Made by a program: the position numbers and the translations under genes
NCBI GenBank assembly: GCA_038818725.1
Contig: JAWAYL010000002.1
Location: 7,494 to 71,493, forward strand
Origin: JACIWB01 sp038818725
Lineage (GTDB): Archaea; Thermoplasmatota; E2; UBA202; JdFR-43
Direction of reading: 5' to 3'
Length of the DNA stretch: 64,000 nt
In this document: positions 1-8,549 of the stretch, piece after piece
Layout: each line of letters opens with the position of its first letter
How positions within the stretch are numbered: position 1 is the first letter of the stretch
The notes under the pieces: generated by a model
What the model was told of the DNA's origin: nothing
What the model saw: only the letters and a program-made list of their open reading frames with translations
The model's database searches: none

Positions 1-1
1 C

Positions 2-541
2 TGTGGGCACGATGCTTTATGGAGTGGAAATAAAGGAATTTTTGAAAAAATGAAAAGAAAAAATATGGAAAAAATTAAAAATTTTGAAAAAATAATATTT
101 TCCTGCCCTGAATGCTACAGAACTTTTAAATTTGATTATAAAGCAAATGTTGAAATGATGCATATTTCAGAATTCCTTGCAAAAAAAGATTTTGAAGAGA
201 ATTTAAATAAAATTTGTACAATTCATGATTCGTGCAGGCTCGGCCGCCATTTGGGAATTTATGATGAGCCAAGAGAAGCTCTTAAAAAAATTGGATGTGA
301 AATAAAGGAAATGGAGCATTCTCGCGAAGCCTCGATCTGCTGCTCTACTTCTGCATGGATGGCATGCGACTGGATGGCGGAACAGTTAAGAAAAGAAAGG
401 CTTGCTGAAGCGGAAGAGCAGGCAAATTTGCTCATCACTACTTGCCATAAATGCAAAATTCATTTCTTATGCACAATGAGTCATGAAAAATATAATATCG
501 AAGTAAAGGATTTGGTTGAAGTTATTGGAGAGGCCATATGA
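2..541 (+). CDS. HdrB/HdrD-like CCG-domain subunit (5' end outside window)
   Basis: The reading frame is open to the left edge, so the N-terminus is missing; an internal ATG at 50 is not the real start, because the upstream codons continue the family pattern (CGHDALWSGN). Visible are the end of a first cysteine-rich CCG domain (SCPEC) and a complete second one (HDSCRLGRH, then ICCST, then TTCHKC). These domains bind the noncubane 4Fe-4S clusters that reduce disulfides in heterodisulfide reductase HdrB and HdrD. The stop overlaps the next start by 4 nt (ATGA). Whether the missing part carries an HdrC-type ferredoxin domain, making it HdrD-like, cannot be seen. The substrate is unknown: CoM-S-S-CoB is likely only if the host is a methanogen or a relative. 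Confidence 0.85.
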   Translation, partial: CGHDALWSGNKGIFEKMKRKNMEKIKNFEKIIFSCPECYRTFKFDYKANVEMMHISEFLAKKDFEENLNKICTIHDSCRLGRHLGIYDEPREALKKIGCEIKEMEHSREASICCSTSAWMACDWMAEQLRKERLAEAEEQANLLITTCHKCKIHFLCTMSHEKYNIEVKDLVEVIGEAI

Positions 542-1812
542 AGAATGTGCTTATAATAGGAGGAGGCGTTGCTGGAATACAGGCGGCGCTTGACCTTGCG
601 GATCAAGGCATACATGTTTATTTAGTTGAAAAAGAGCCAAGCATCGGCGGAAGAATGGCTTTGCTTGATAAAACAATGTCAACAAATGATTGCAGTATAT
701 GCATTCTTGCCCCTAAAATGAATGAATGCGCATCTCATCCAAATATAGAAATTCTTGAATATTCTGAAGTTATTGGGCTTGAGGGAAATGCTGGAAATTT
801 TAAGGTTAAAGTTAAAAGAAAGGCAAAATATGTTGATTCAAGCAAATGCACTGGATGTGGTGATTGCATGGAAAAATGTCCTACTGAAGTTCCAAATGAA
901 TACAATAGCTATATCGATAAAAGGAAGGCAATTTTTCTTCCATTTCCTCAATCGGTTCCAAGAAAGGCAACAATTGATAAAAGATATTGCTTGAAATTGA
1001 ATAAAAATAGATGCGGTCTTTGCCAGAAAATATGCAAGGCAAAGGCGATAGATTATAGCCAAGAAGATAAGATAATTGAGCTTGATGCCGCCTCAATAAT
1101 AGTTGCAACAGGTTTAGAAGTATATAATCCATATGATATTAAAGAATATGGTTATGGAAAATTTGCAAATGTGCATAGTTGGATTGAATATGAAAGGCTT
1201 ATAAATGCATCTGGTCCAACTCATGGACATTTAAAATGTGCTCCAGATGGAAGAAGACCCAAGAGAATTGCATTTATTCAATGCGTTGGCTCTAGAGATG
1301 TTAAAAGATGCGAATGGTGCTCTTCTGTCTGCTGTATGGTTTCAATAAAAAGTGCAATGCTTGCAAACGAGCATTACAATGATATCGAATCCTTCATATT
1401 TTATTCAGATTTAAGAGTTTTCAGTAAAAGATTTTATGAATATAGCAAAAGAGGAGAAAAAGATTACAAAATTACTTACATACATGCTCGTCCAGGAGAA
1501 ATAAAAGAAGATAGGCATACAAAAAATCTGATAATATATTATGAAGATGAAAAGGAAGGAAAAGTAAAAGAGCTTGAAGTAGAGATGGTTATTCTTGCAA
1601 CTCCAATAATGCCTTCAAAAAGCAATCTCGAAATTTCAAAAATTCTTGAAATAGAGCTTGATAAATATGGATTTATAAAAACAAATGAAGTTGAAACAAC
1701 AAGAAAAGGCATATATGCTGCTGGTTGCTGTTGCTCGCCGAAAGACATAACTGAAAGCGTTTATCAGGCAAGCGCTGCCGCATGCAGGGCAGCGGAGTGG
1801 TGCCATGCCTAG
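538..1812 (+). CDS. HdrA-like FAD/iron-sulfur protein, short (QmoA-like) form
   Basis: This 424-residue flavoprotein opens with the dinucleotide-binding motif GGGVAG (residues 8-13). It carries the inserted ferredoxin region typical of HdrA (CTGCGDCMEKCP near residue 103, then a second Cys group around 157-170) and an FAD-domain C-terminus. It lacks both the N-terminal domain and the C-terminal two-cluster ferredoxin of full-length HdrA, so it resembles QmoA in length and layout. HdrA-type subunits hold the FAD that splits or merges electron pairs in Hdr complexes. It overlaps both neighbours (538-541 and 1805-1812), which implies translational coupling within one complex. The assignment to the HdrA/QmoA family is firm; the exact complex is inferred. 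Confidence 0.88.
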   Translation: MKNVLIIGGGVAGIQAALDLADQGIHVYLVEKEPSIGGRMALLDKTMSTNDCSICILAPKMNECASHPNIEILEYSEVIGLEGNAGNFKVKVKRKAKYVDSSKCTGCGDCMEKCPTEVPNEYNSYIDKRKAIFLPFPQSVPRKATIDKRYCLKLNKNRCGLCQKICKAKAIDYSQEDKIIELDAASIIVATGLEVYNPYDIKEYGYGKFANVHSWIEYERLINASGPTHGHLKCAPDGRRPKRIAFIQCVGSRDVKRCEWCSSVCCMVSIKSAMLANEHYNDIESFIFYSDLRVFSKRFYEYSKRGEKDYKITYIHARPGEIKEDRHTKNLIIYYEDEKEGKVKELEVEMVILATPIMPSKSNLEISKILEIELDKYGFIKTNEVETTRKGIYAAGCCCSPKDITESVYQASAAACRAAEWCHA

Positions 1813-3478
1813 AATAGGAGTTTTTATCTGCGACTGTGGAACAAATATAGCTGGCTTTTTAGATGTGCCTGCGGTATGTGAATATGCAAAAAGTTTGCCT
1901 GATGTAGTTTATGTAAAGGAAAATATGTATACTTGTTCAAATGCAGGCTTGCAAGAGATAATGAATGCAATTAAAGAGTATAATCTTGATAGAGTTGTTG
2001 TTGCATCATGCACGCCACGAACTCATGAACCACTTTTCAGAAAAGCATGTGAAATGGCTGGACTAAATAAATTTTTATTTGAATTTGTGAATATACGCGA
2101 CCAATGCTCATGGGTCCATCAAAAAGAAAGAGAAAAAGCTACAGAAAAAGCAAAAGATTTGGTAAGAATGGGAGTTGCAAAAGCTCGCCTTCTTGAGCCT
2201 CTTGAGGAGATAAAAATAAGTGTGGAAAGAGCATGCCTTATTATAGGAGGTGGAATTTCTGGTTTAACCTCAGCTATTGCACTCGCAAAAAAAGGCATAG
2301 AGGTACATTTAGTGGAAAAAGATGAAAAGCTTGGAGGGATTTTAAACAATATTTACAGAGTTTATCCAGATGATGAGGAGGCAATTGAAATTTTAGAGGA
2401 TATTATTGAAGAAGTTAAAAAATATAAAAATATAAATATATATCTATCAAGCGAGGTGGAGAAAGTAGATGGATATATAGGGAATTTTAATGTAAAAATA
2501 AAAGGAAAAATAAATAAGGAGATAAAAGTAGGAACAATAATTGTTGCAATAGGAGCAAAACCATATCAACCAGCATACATGTATAACTATCAGGAATATG
2601 AAAATATAATAACTCAGATTGAGCTTGAAGAAATGCTTAAAGAAAATAAAATAAAAGGAAAGAATTTTGTCTTTATTCAATGTGTTGGAGGAAGGGGAGA
2701 AAGGGTGAGATATTGCTCAAGAATATGTTGCATGAATTCAATAAAAAATGCAAGAATAATAAAGAAATTAATTCCTGATTCAAATGTTTATATAATTCAT
2801 AAGGGCTTGCAGACATATGGAGTTAAATATGAAGAATATGTAAGGAAGGCAAGAGAGGAAGGTGTTAGATTTATAAGAGTAAGAGATGAAATTCCAACAG
2901 TTTCATCAATTGAAAGAAAAGATGGAAGAATTGTTGTTGGGTTCTATCATCCTGGACTAAGAAGAAAGATTGAATTGCCCGCAGATTTAGTAATTCTTTC
3001 AACACCTCTCGTAGAAAGTGAAGATGCAAAAAGAATATCTCAAATGCTAAAAGTTCCTCTTGGGCTGGATGGCTTTTTCTTTGAGGCGCATGTAAAGTTG
3101 CGCCCCGTAGATTTTGCAACAGATGGTATTTATATGTGTGGTTCATGCAGGGCGCCCGCAAGCATTGAGGAAGCAAAAATTCAAGCTTTAGCTGCTGCTG
3201 GAAGAGCATTAATTCCTATGGCAAATGGTTTTGTTAAAGTTGAGCCATATACACCATATATTGATGAGGAAAAATGCAGGGCTTGTGGGATGTGTGTTGA
3301 AGTATGTCCTTATGGAGCAATGAGGATTGTTGAAAAAAATGGTAAAAAAGTGGCGGAAAACATACAAGCAGCTTGTAAAGGATGTGGAGCTTGCTCTTCT
3401 TCCTGCATTCACAAGGCAATTGATATGAGGCATTTCAGTGATAAACAAATAATTGCTGAAATAGAGGTGATAGATTGA
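1805..3478 (+). CDS. hdrA: HdrA-like electron-transfer flavoprotein with C-terminal ferredoxin
   Basis: This 557-residue protein has the HdrA N-terminal domain (GVFICDCGTNIAG; Cys in YTCSNAG and ASCTPRTHEPLF) and an FAD-binding motif GGGISG near residue 145. A C-terminal pair of 4Fe-4S motifs follows (CRACGMCVEVCP near 490 and CKGCGACSSSC near 525). It is the second HdrA-type subunit in the operon. QmoA and QmoB of sulfate reducers are a comparable pair, where QmoB is an HdrA-like part fused to an MvhD domain; here the MvhD domain instead starts the next gene. It overlaps the next gene by 4 nt. Family assignment is strong; the physiological electron partners are inferred from neighbours. Confidence 0.9.
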   Translation: MPRIGVFICDCGTNIAGFLDVPAVCEYAKSLPDVVYVKENMYTCSNAGLQEIMNAIKEYNLDRVVVASCTPRTHEPLFRKACEMAGLNKFLFEFVNIRDQCSWVHQKEREKATEKAKDLVRMGVAKARLLEPLEEIKISVERACLIIGGGISGLTSAIALAKKGIEVHLVEKDEKLGGILNNIYRVYPDDEEAIEILEDIIEEVKKYKNINIYLSSEVEKVDGYIGNFNVKIKGKINKEIKVGTIIVAIGAKPYQPAYMYNYQEYENIITQIELEEMLKENKIKGKNFVFIQCVGGRGERVRYCSRICCMNSIKNARIIKKLIPDSNVYIIHKGLQTYGVKYEEYVRKAREEGVRFIRVRDEIPTVSSIERKDGRIVVGFYHPGLRRKIELPADLVILSTPLVESEDAKRISQMLKVPLGLDGFFFEAHVKLRPVDFATDGIYMCGSCRAPASIEEAKIQALAAAGRALIPMANGFVKVEPYTPYIDEEKCRACGMCVEVCPYGAMRIVEKNGKKVAENIQAACKGCGACSSSCIHKAIDMRHFSDKQIIAEIEVID

Positions 3479-6477
3479 AAATACTTGGCTTGCTTTGCAA
3501 CTGGTGCAGTTATGCAGGAGCGGATTTAGCTGGCGTTAGTAGATTTCAATATCCTCCAAGCATAAGAGTTGTTCGTGTGATGTGTTCAACAAGAGTTGAG
3601 CCATCTTTTATTATTAAAGCATTTTTAAAAGGAGTTGATGGTGTTCTTGTGGGCGGATGCCATCTTGGAGATTGCCACTATGTTACTGGAAATTACTATA
3701 CCATAGGCAAGATTTATGTTGCAAAAAAATTGCTTAAATTTGCTGGAATTAATCCCTCTCGTTTAAGACTGGAGTGGATTTCTGCAAGTGAAGGAGAAAA
3801 ATTTGCAAGAGTTGTTGAAGAATTTACAAGAGAAATTGAAGAGCTAGGCCCTTTAAAAGATGAGCTAAAAGATGATAATATGCTTAAAGTTGCATATAAT
3901 GTCGCTAATAAGCCAAGAGCAAGAATAATTGCTTCAAAGCATAGAATGCTTACATTTTTTGGAAATAAATATAACGAAATATATACCAATTATGAATTTG
4001 ATAGGATAAGTGATGAAATTTTAAAAGATGAAATGATTACAGAAGCAATAAAATTTTTATTAAAGGATGAAAAAAATTTTGAGGAAATTGCTGAAAGAAT
4101 TGGAGTTAATGGAAAAACCTTATATTTTTACCTTCTTGATTTGATAAAAAAGGGAGAAATATCATTTAGAGAAGAAAATGGGAAATATCTGTTTTTTGTA
4201 GCAGATAAAAAGGAGGAAAAAATTGAGACATTTATACCAAATTCAATCATAAGCAAGGAGGCGCATCTAATATTTGGAGCAGGCGCAAAAGGAATAAACA
4301 GAGCAATTGAAATAGCAAGAAAAGGGGAAAATGTTGTTATTGTTGAAAGATTTCCTTCAATAAATAAATATATTATAAGAAAGCATGCCTCCTCTTTTGA
4401 AAATGAATGTAAATATGAGGAATTTTTAAATTTAGTAAAAGAAGGAAAAATAACTGTTTTAAATAATTCAATTGTAAAAAGCATAAGAGATGGAATTGTA
4501 AGAATAATAAAATATCCATCTCGTATAAATGAAAATTGCAATAACTGCAATATATGCTATGAAGTTTGCCCTCTTAAAACAGTTGATAGAGAGCAAACTC
4601 TTTTTTCAAGAAAGGCAGTTTATGGAAGAAACGGCATTCCATGCACCTTCTTTTTGGAGAGAGAAAGCCCGTTTTGCCAGACAAATTGTCCAGCACATGT
4701 AGATGTTCGTGGGTATGTAGCGAGAATTGCTGAAGGAGATTTTGAAGGAGCAATAAATGTTATAAGGCAAAGATTGCCATTACCTGGTGTGCTTGGAAGA
4801 GTATGTCCCCATCCTTGCGAAGAGTTTTGCAGAAGAAACGGGATTGATGAGGCAATTTCAATAAGACTACTAAAGAGATTTGTCGCTGACTGGGAATGGC
4901 AAAACAAGGGAATAATTTATCTTGGAAAAATGCCAGTAAATGAGAATAATAAGCGTAGGGTTGCTATAATTGGCTCTGGTCCTGCTGGCTTAACTGTTGC
5001 ATATGAACTCGCCAGAATTGGCTACAAAGTTAAAATTTTTGAAGCATTACCTGTTGCCGGCGGGATGCTTGCTGTTGGCATACCTCCTTATAGGCTTCCA
5101 AAAGATGTGCTTGCTAGAGAAATAAATGCGATTCTTGAAATGGGGGTTGAATTGCAGTTGAATTGCAAGGTAGGAAAGGATATATCTTTTGATGAGGTGA
5201 GAAAAAATTTTGATGCGGTATTTATTGGAATTGGTGCACATAAAAGCAGGAAAATGGGAATTGAAGGAGAAAATTTGCGGGGTGTTATATCAGGTATTGA
5301 TTTTTTAAGAGAAGTAAATATATATCCCGAAAATGTAAGAGCAATTATTTCTGGAAAGAAAGTAGTTGTTGTTGGCGGTGGAGATGTTGCAATAGATGCA
5401 GCAAGATGCGCAATAAGATTTGGATGCGATGTAACAATTTTATATAGACGAAGCAGGGATGAAATGCCAGCTCGTGAAGAGGAAATAAGATATGCAGAGG
5501 AGGAAGGGGTTAATTTTCGCTTTCTGGCAGCTCCATTAAAAATTATTGGGAAAGGAAGCGTTGAAAAAATCGAATGTATAGAAATGGAGCCTGGTGAGCC
5601 AGATGAAAGTGGGCGCAGGAGGCCTGTGCCGAAAAAAGGAAGCGAATTCTTCATTGAAGCAGATGTTGTTATCTCTGCAATTGGCCAGCAACCTGATTTA
5701 TCATTTTTACCAGATGAAATAAAAAAAGATGGATTAATTGTTGTTGATGAAAATACTGGGGCAACTTCTTTGCCAGGAGTTTTTGCAGGAGGAGATGTAG
5801 TAAGTGGCCCTTCAATAGTAATAGAAGCGGTTGCATGGGGAAGAAGGGTTGCTAGAGCAATAGATGCATATTTAAATGGCAAAAAAATAGAATTTGATCC
5901 TATTGAAAGAGATATAAATAGGGCAATTGCAAGTTATGAAGATGTTGAACTAATGAAAAGAAATGTTGTTTTATCAATTTTTAAAAAAGAAAATAGGAAA
6001 AATATTGAAGAAATAAGCATCGATGAAAGATTAACAACATTTAAGGAAGTTGAAAAGGGTTTTGATAAAAAAACAGCAATAAGTGAGGCTTCTCGCTGCC
6101 TTGCCTGTAGGGCTTGCCTTGGCTGTGGGATATGTGGAAATGAATGCATTAGAAATGCTATTGATTATGAAGAAAAGGAGGAGGAGATTGAAATATTTGC
6201 AAAATCAATAGAAATTGATCCAGAAATAAAATTTAATTATGAATTTTTCACTCCTTTTGAAATTGAAGATATGCTCCAGCTAGGAATAATTATGAATTTT
6301 AAAGGAGAAAAAATAAAGAAGATATGCTTTTTAAATTTTGAGGAAAACAAATACTTCAATGAATTAAAGAAAAAAATTTTAGAAAATGGAATAGAAATTG
6401 GCGAATCAGATTTTAAAGTAGATTTCCGCTTTTATGAAACAGATTATTATAAAAAAATTAAAAAAATGGCTAGCTAA
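3475..6477 (+). CDS. MvhD-GltD fusion: iron-sulfur subunit joined to NAD(P)H oxidoreductase
   Basis: This is a 1000-residue multidomain protein. Residues 1-145 match the MvhD/FlpD iron-sulfur domain that hands electrons to HdrA (LLCNWCSYAGADLAG, CHLGDCHY). Residues about 195-235 look like a winged helix (EEIAERIGVNGKTLY). Residues about 260-375 are a weak dinucleotide-binding region plus a 4Fe-4S motif (CNNCNICYEVCP). Residues about 390-830 are a full GltD/NfnB-type flavoprotein: two Cys-rich cluster motifs (FCQTNCPAHVD, CPHPCEEFC), FAD site GSGPAG near 497 and NAD(P) site GGGDVA near 630. A further Cys cluster (CLACRACLGCGICGNEC) lies near 873. The layout suggests NAD(P)H electrons enter at the GltD part and reach the Hdr proteins through the MvhD part. 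The frame is open throughout; no frameshift is seen. Confidence 0.88.
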   Translation: MKILGLLCNWCSYAGADLAGVSRFQYPPSIRVVRVMCSTRVEPSFIIKAFLKGVDGVLVGGCHLGDCHYVTGNYYTIGKIYVAKKLLKFAGINPSRLRLEWISASEGEKFARVVEEFTREIEELGPLKDELKDDNMLKVAYNVANKPRARIIASKHRMLTFFGNKYNEIYTNYEFDRISDEILKDEMITEAIKFLLKDEKNFEEIAERIGVNGKTLYFYLLDLIKKGEISFREENGKYLFFVADKKEEKIETFIPNSIISKEAHLIFGAGAKGINRAIEIARKGENVVIVERFPSINKYIIRKHASSFENECKYEEFLNLVKEGKITVLNNSIVKSIRDGIVRIIKYPSRINENCNNCNICYEVCPLKTVDREQTLFSRKAVYGRNGIPCTFFLERESPFCQTNCPAHVDVRGYVARIAEGDFEGAINVIRQRLPLPGVLGRVCPHPCEEFCRRNGIDEAISIRLLKRFVADWEWQNKGIIYLGKMPVNENNKRRVAIIGSGPAGLTVAYELARIGYKVKIFEALPVAGGMLAVGIPPYRLPKDVLAREINAILEMGVELQLNCKVGKDISFDEVRKNFDAVFIGIGAHKSRKMGIEGENLRGVISGIDFLREVNIYPENVRAIISGKKVVVVGGGDVAIDAARCAIRFGCDVTILYRRSRDEMPAREEEIRYAEEEGVNFRFLAAPLKIIGKGSVEKIECIEMEPGEPDESGRRRPVPKKGSEFFIEADVVISAIGQQPDLSFLPDEIKKDGLIVVDENTGATSLPGVFAGGDVVSGPSIVIEAVAWGRRVARAIDAYLNGKKIEFDPIERDINRAIASYEDVELMKRNVVLSIFKKENRKNIEEISIDERLTTFKEVEKGFDKKTAISEASRCLACRACLGCGICGNECIRNAIDYEEKEEEIEIFAKSIEIDPEIKFNYEFFTPFEIEDMLQLGIIMNFKGEKIKKICFLNFEENKYFNELKKKILENGIEIGESDFKVDFRFYETDYYKKIKKMAS

Positions 6478-7417
6478 TTTCTCCCGCCCAATATGGCTTC
6501 CTCACATATTCATATATCTTTTGAGATGCTATTGCTCCATGCGCTGCGCCAACAATAAGCAGGCGGAAAGCGCCTCGCACTATATCTCCAACCGCAAAAA
6601 TTCCCTCAACATTTGTGCGCTGCATTGCATCAGTTATTATATAACCTTTTTCATCTGTTTTTATTCCAAGCTCAGCAAACATTTCTGTATTTGGTTTTAA
6701 TCCAACTGCAAGAACTACTTTATCTACCTTGAGTGTTTTTCTTTCTCCTGTTTTGTTGTTGAAAATAACTGCTTCCTCAACTTTATCTTTTCCTCTTATT
6801 TCTTCAAGCTCTGTATTCAACAATATATTTATCTTACTTTCCTCCATTTTCTTTACATTTTCATCTAAAGCCCTGAATCTATCTCTCCTATGGATTATTG
6901 TTATTTCTTTAGCAAGATCAACTAAATCAAGGGCTGCATCAACAGCGGTATCTCCTCCTCCAACAATGAGAACCTTGCTATCTATAAAATCTTCTCTATG
7001 AGTAACATAGTAATAAACACCCTTATCTCCTTTATTGAATTTACTTTCTCCTTCTATACCAAGTTCCTGAGGGCGTGTTCCAGTTGCTATAACAATTGTC
7101 TTACCATGATATTCATTCTCTTCTGTTTTCACAACTCCTCCTTTTTCTATTTTAATGACTCTTTCTCTTACCATTTTAATATATGGACTTTCTCTTGCTT
7201 GCTTTATCCATTTTCTTACAAGTTCAATTCCAGTTATTCCTTCTGGAAAGCCAGGATAATTTGGTATTACCTTGCTTGGATATAGTGTTGCTGGCAAACC
7301 ACCCCATTTTCCTCCTTCAAGTATAAGTGTTTTAAGCATTCTACTTGCACACATGATAGCAGTTGTCAATCCAGCTGGTCCGCCTCCAACAACTATAACA
7401 TCATACATTTCTTCCAT
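6470..7417 (-). CDS. Thioredoxin-reductase-like FAD/NAD(P) oxidoreductase without CxxC
   Basis: This 315-residue protein has the thioredoxin reductase fold: FAD motif GGGPAG (11-16), NAD(P) motif GGGDTA (153-158), a HRRDRFRA nucleotide-phosphate-type motif and the C-terminal GDIVRGAFR flavin motif. The redox-active CxxC expected in the GVSYCATCD-like segment is replaced by GVYYYVTH (Cys positions are Tyr137 and His140), so it cannot reduce thioredoxin by the standard mechanism. TrxR-like enzymes without CxxC include YumC-type ferredoxin/flavodoxin-NADP reductases. It is convergent with the Hdr fusion gene and overlaps it by 8 nt, so a link to ferredoxin/NADPH balance is plausible but inferred. 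Confidence 0.85.
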   Translation of the reverse strand: MEEMYDVIVVGGGPAGLTTAIMCASRMLKTLILEGGKWGGLPATLYPSKVIPNYPGFPEGITGIELVRKWIKQARESPYIKMVRERVIKIEKGGVVKTEENEYHGKTIVIATGTRPQELGIEGESKFNKGDKGVYYYVTHREDFIDSKVLIVGGGDTAVDAALDLVDLAKEITIIHRRDRFRALDENVKKMEESKINILLNTELEEIRGKDKVEEAVIFNNKTGERKTLKVDKVVLAVGLKPNTEMFAELGIKTDEKGYIITDAMQRTNVEGIFAVGDIVRGAFRLLIVGAAHGAIASQKIYEYVRKPYWAGEIS

Positions 7418-7480
7418 GTTTATCCCAAAATATATACAAATTTAATTTATTATTTTTGTGGAAAAAGCAGAATAGCAGCG

Positions 7481-7550
7481 TAGCGATTAACTTAATTTCT
7501 ATTTTCTTTGTTGTAGCATCCCTTCCTGAAAGAGAATCAGGAGGGTCTTA
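7481..7550 (-). repeat. Dispersed repeat copy with hairpin, related to 27777-27895
   Basis: Read on the minus strand, this stretch shares a hairpin core (CCTCCTGATTCT then TTCAGGA), the segment GGGATGCTACAAC and the segment ATAGAAATTAAGTTAATCGC with the plus-strand copy at 27777-27895. In the second copy the last two segments are separated by extra sequence. The hairpin here has one imperfect pair in its stem. The shared pieces and the inverted orientation suggest two decayed copies of a mobile or repeated element, not chance AT-richness. Confidence 0.65.
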
Positions 7551-7609
7551 TTTCTTTACACTGCCAATTTCCACGTGAAAAAATATATATATCAAAGCAT
7601 TTTTTCATA

Positions 7610-7701
7610 GGGCCTGTAGCTCAGCTAGGTAGAGCACCTGGCTTTTAACCAGGTGGCCGAGGGTTCGAAATGGCGCTGCCACGAAAATCCCCCCAGGCCC
7701 G
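7610..7701 (+). tRNA. tRNA-Lys (anticodon TTT) with an 18-nt insertion in the T-loop
   Basis: The acceptor stem GGGCCTG (7610-7616) pairs with CAGGCCC (7694-7700), and the discriminator is G7701. The D-arm, anticodon stem CCTGG/CCAGG and loop CTTTTAA (anticodon TTT) are standard. The T-loop region 7664-7688 is 25 nt instead of 7. Removing 18 nt restores a canonical TTCRAAT loop and a 74-nt tRNA, for any of several cut positions. The insert contains a small hairpin (TGGC-GCT-GCCA). The best reading is a tiny noncanonical archaeal tRNA intron; a broken gene is the alternative, because one T-stem pair (A-C) is mismatched and mobile-element debris lies next to it. Confidence 0.8.
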
Positions 7702-8217
7702 CTAGTCTATATATTAGGGAGTGAAAGAAAAAGATTAAATTTCTTTCCTTATAGTTGGATGGGATGAAATGGGTTGGAAAGAACGAGTAGAAGATTTGAA
7801 GATGAATAAAGGAGCACACTATTGCTCTTTTTGAAGCAACATATGATTGAGGTAATAAATTTGCAAATCAGCTAAAATTCTAGCTTTTTAAAGGATGAGA
7901 TAGCTTTATTTTATATCCTTTCTTTTCTAGCCATTATTGGCTAATATAATTGCTATTTCAATGCTTGAAAATTCTTTAAAAAAATTCAATTAATGCTCTT
8001 TTCTCGTTCTAATTTTACCTTCTTTTATTATTTCAGTCGTTACTTTTACACCCATTTGATATGCTTGGGCTTTATCATGCTATCAACCCTATCGAAAACA
8101 AATTGAAAACGGGACAAAAATATTAAACTGTCTTTTCTTAACAAATCATCATATTTTAGGTATGAAGAGTTGCTCTTTCCTCTCTCACTAAGGGAACATT
8201 GCAGTAAGGACAAAATC
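7702..8217. other. Intergenic stretch, mostly decayed DNA with a possible gene remnant
   Basis: No intact gene is seen over about 515 bp. A TATA-like CTATATATTA at 7707-7716 precedes a mini-ORF at 7769-7834 (+) reading MGWKERVEDLKMNKGAHYCSF. One base of frameshift there would continue it into FEATYD. This vaguely resembles the start of MEDS-type sensor proteins (a GxHxCxFxE pattern), so it may be the first part of a lost gene. Both frames then fill with stops. No tRNA or further repeat was recognised. Confidence 0.35.
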
Positions 8218-8261
8218 CTTAAATACCAAAAAAGTATTACATTTTGATAAAAAAGTAATAT
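8218..8261 (+). promoter_or_regulatory. Promoter with an inverted-repeat operator candidate
   Basis: A TATA-like box (CTTAAATACC, about 8218-8227) lies upstream of the two small membrane-protein genes. An inverted repeat follows, GTATTAC (8234-8240) and GTAATAT (8255-8261), with six of seven positions symmetric and a 14-bp spacer. It sits where transcription should start, which is a common place for an archaeal repressor site. The regulator is unknown. Confidence 0.45.
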
Positions 8262-8269
8262 GTGATAAG

Positions 8270-8536
8270 ATGTGGCTTATAACAACGCTTATATTTGCAA
8301 CTATTGCAACCTTGCTTCATTTATTAATTAAAAAGCATAAGTTAGATTATCTTGCCCTCATGCTTTGGGGAGCATTTCTTATGATATTAGTTGATCATGT
8401 GCTTGGCTATGAAGGAGGAAATTTTTTGGAATATGAAACCGAAGGATTAATAAACAATGGAATTATTCTAGGAATTGTTATGGTAATTCCAGTTGTTGCA
8501 ATATGGCTTGTGCTTTTAGCAATTGAAAAAAAATAA
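8270..8536 (+). CDS. Small membrane protein, paralogue of the next gene
   Basis: This 88-residue protein has hydrophobic segments near 1-18, 28-43 and 64-85 and a Lys-rich C-terminus. Its centre, LALMLWGAFLMILVDHVLGYE, aligns with LNAMLWGGVAMLAVEHIAH in the next gene: the MLWG and V(D/E)H positions are shared. I do not recognise a named family. The next gene starts 13 nt downstream behind a clear GAGGTGAT ribosome-binding site, so the two are probably cotranscribed and may pair in the membrane. The conserved acidic-His pair within a membrane segment could bind a metal or proton, but that is speculation. Confidence 0.7.
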   Translation: MWLITTLIFATIATLLHLLIKKHKLDYLALMLWGAFLMILVDHVLGYEGGNFLEYETEGLINNGIILGIVMVIPVVAIWLVLLAIEKK

Positions 8537-8549
8537 GAGGTGATGAAAA

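Noticed and set aside
5088..5882. 264-codon open frame on the minus strand inside the MvhD-GltD gene
   Set aside because: It lies antisense to a well-supported domain with conserved motifs and its own product is a Ser/Pro/Thr-rich shadow; codon bias of the plus strand explains it.
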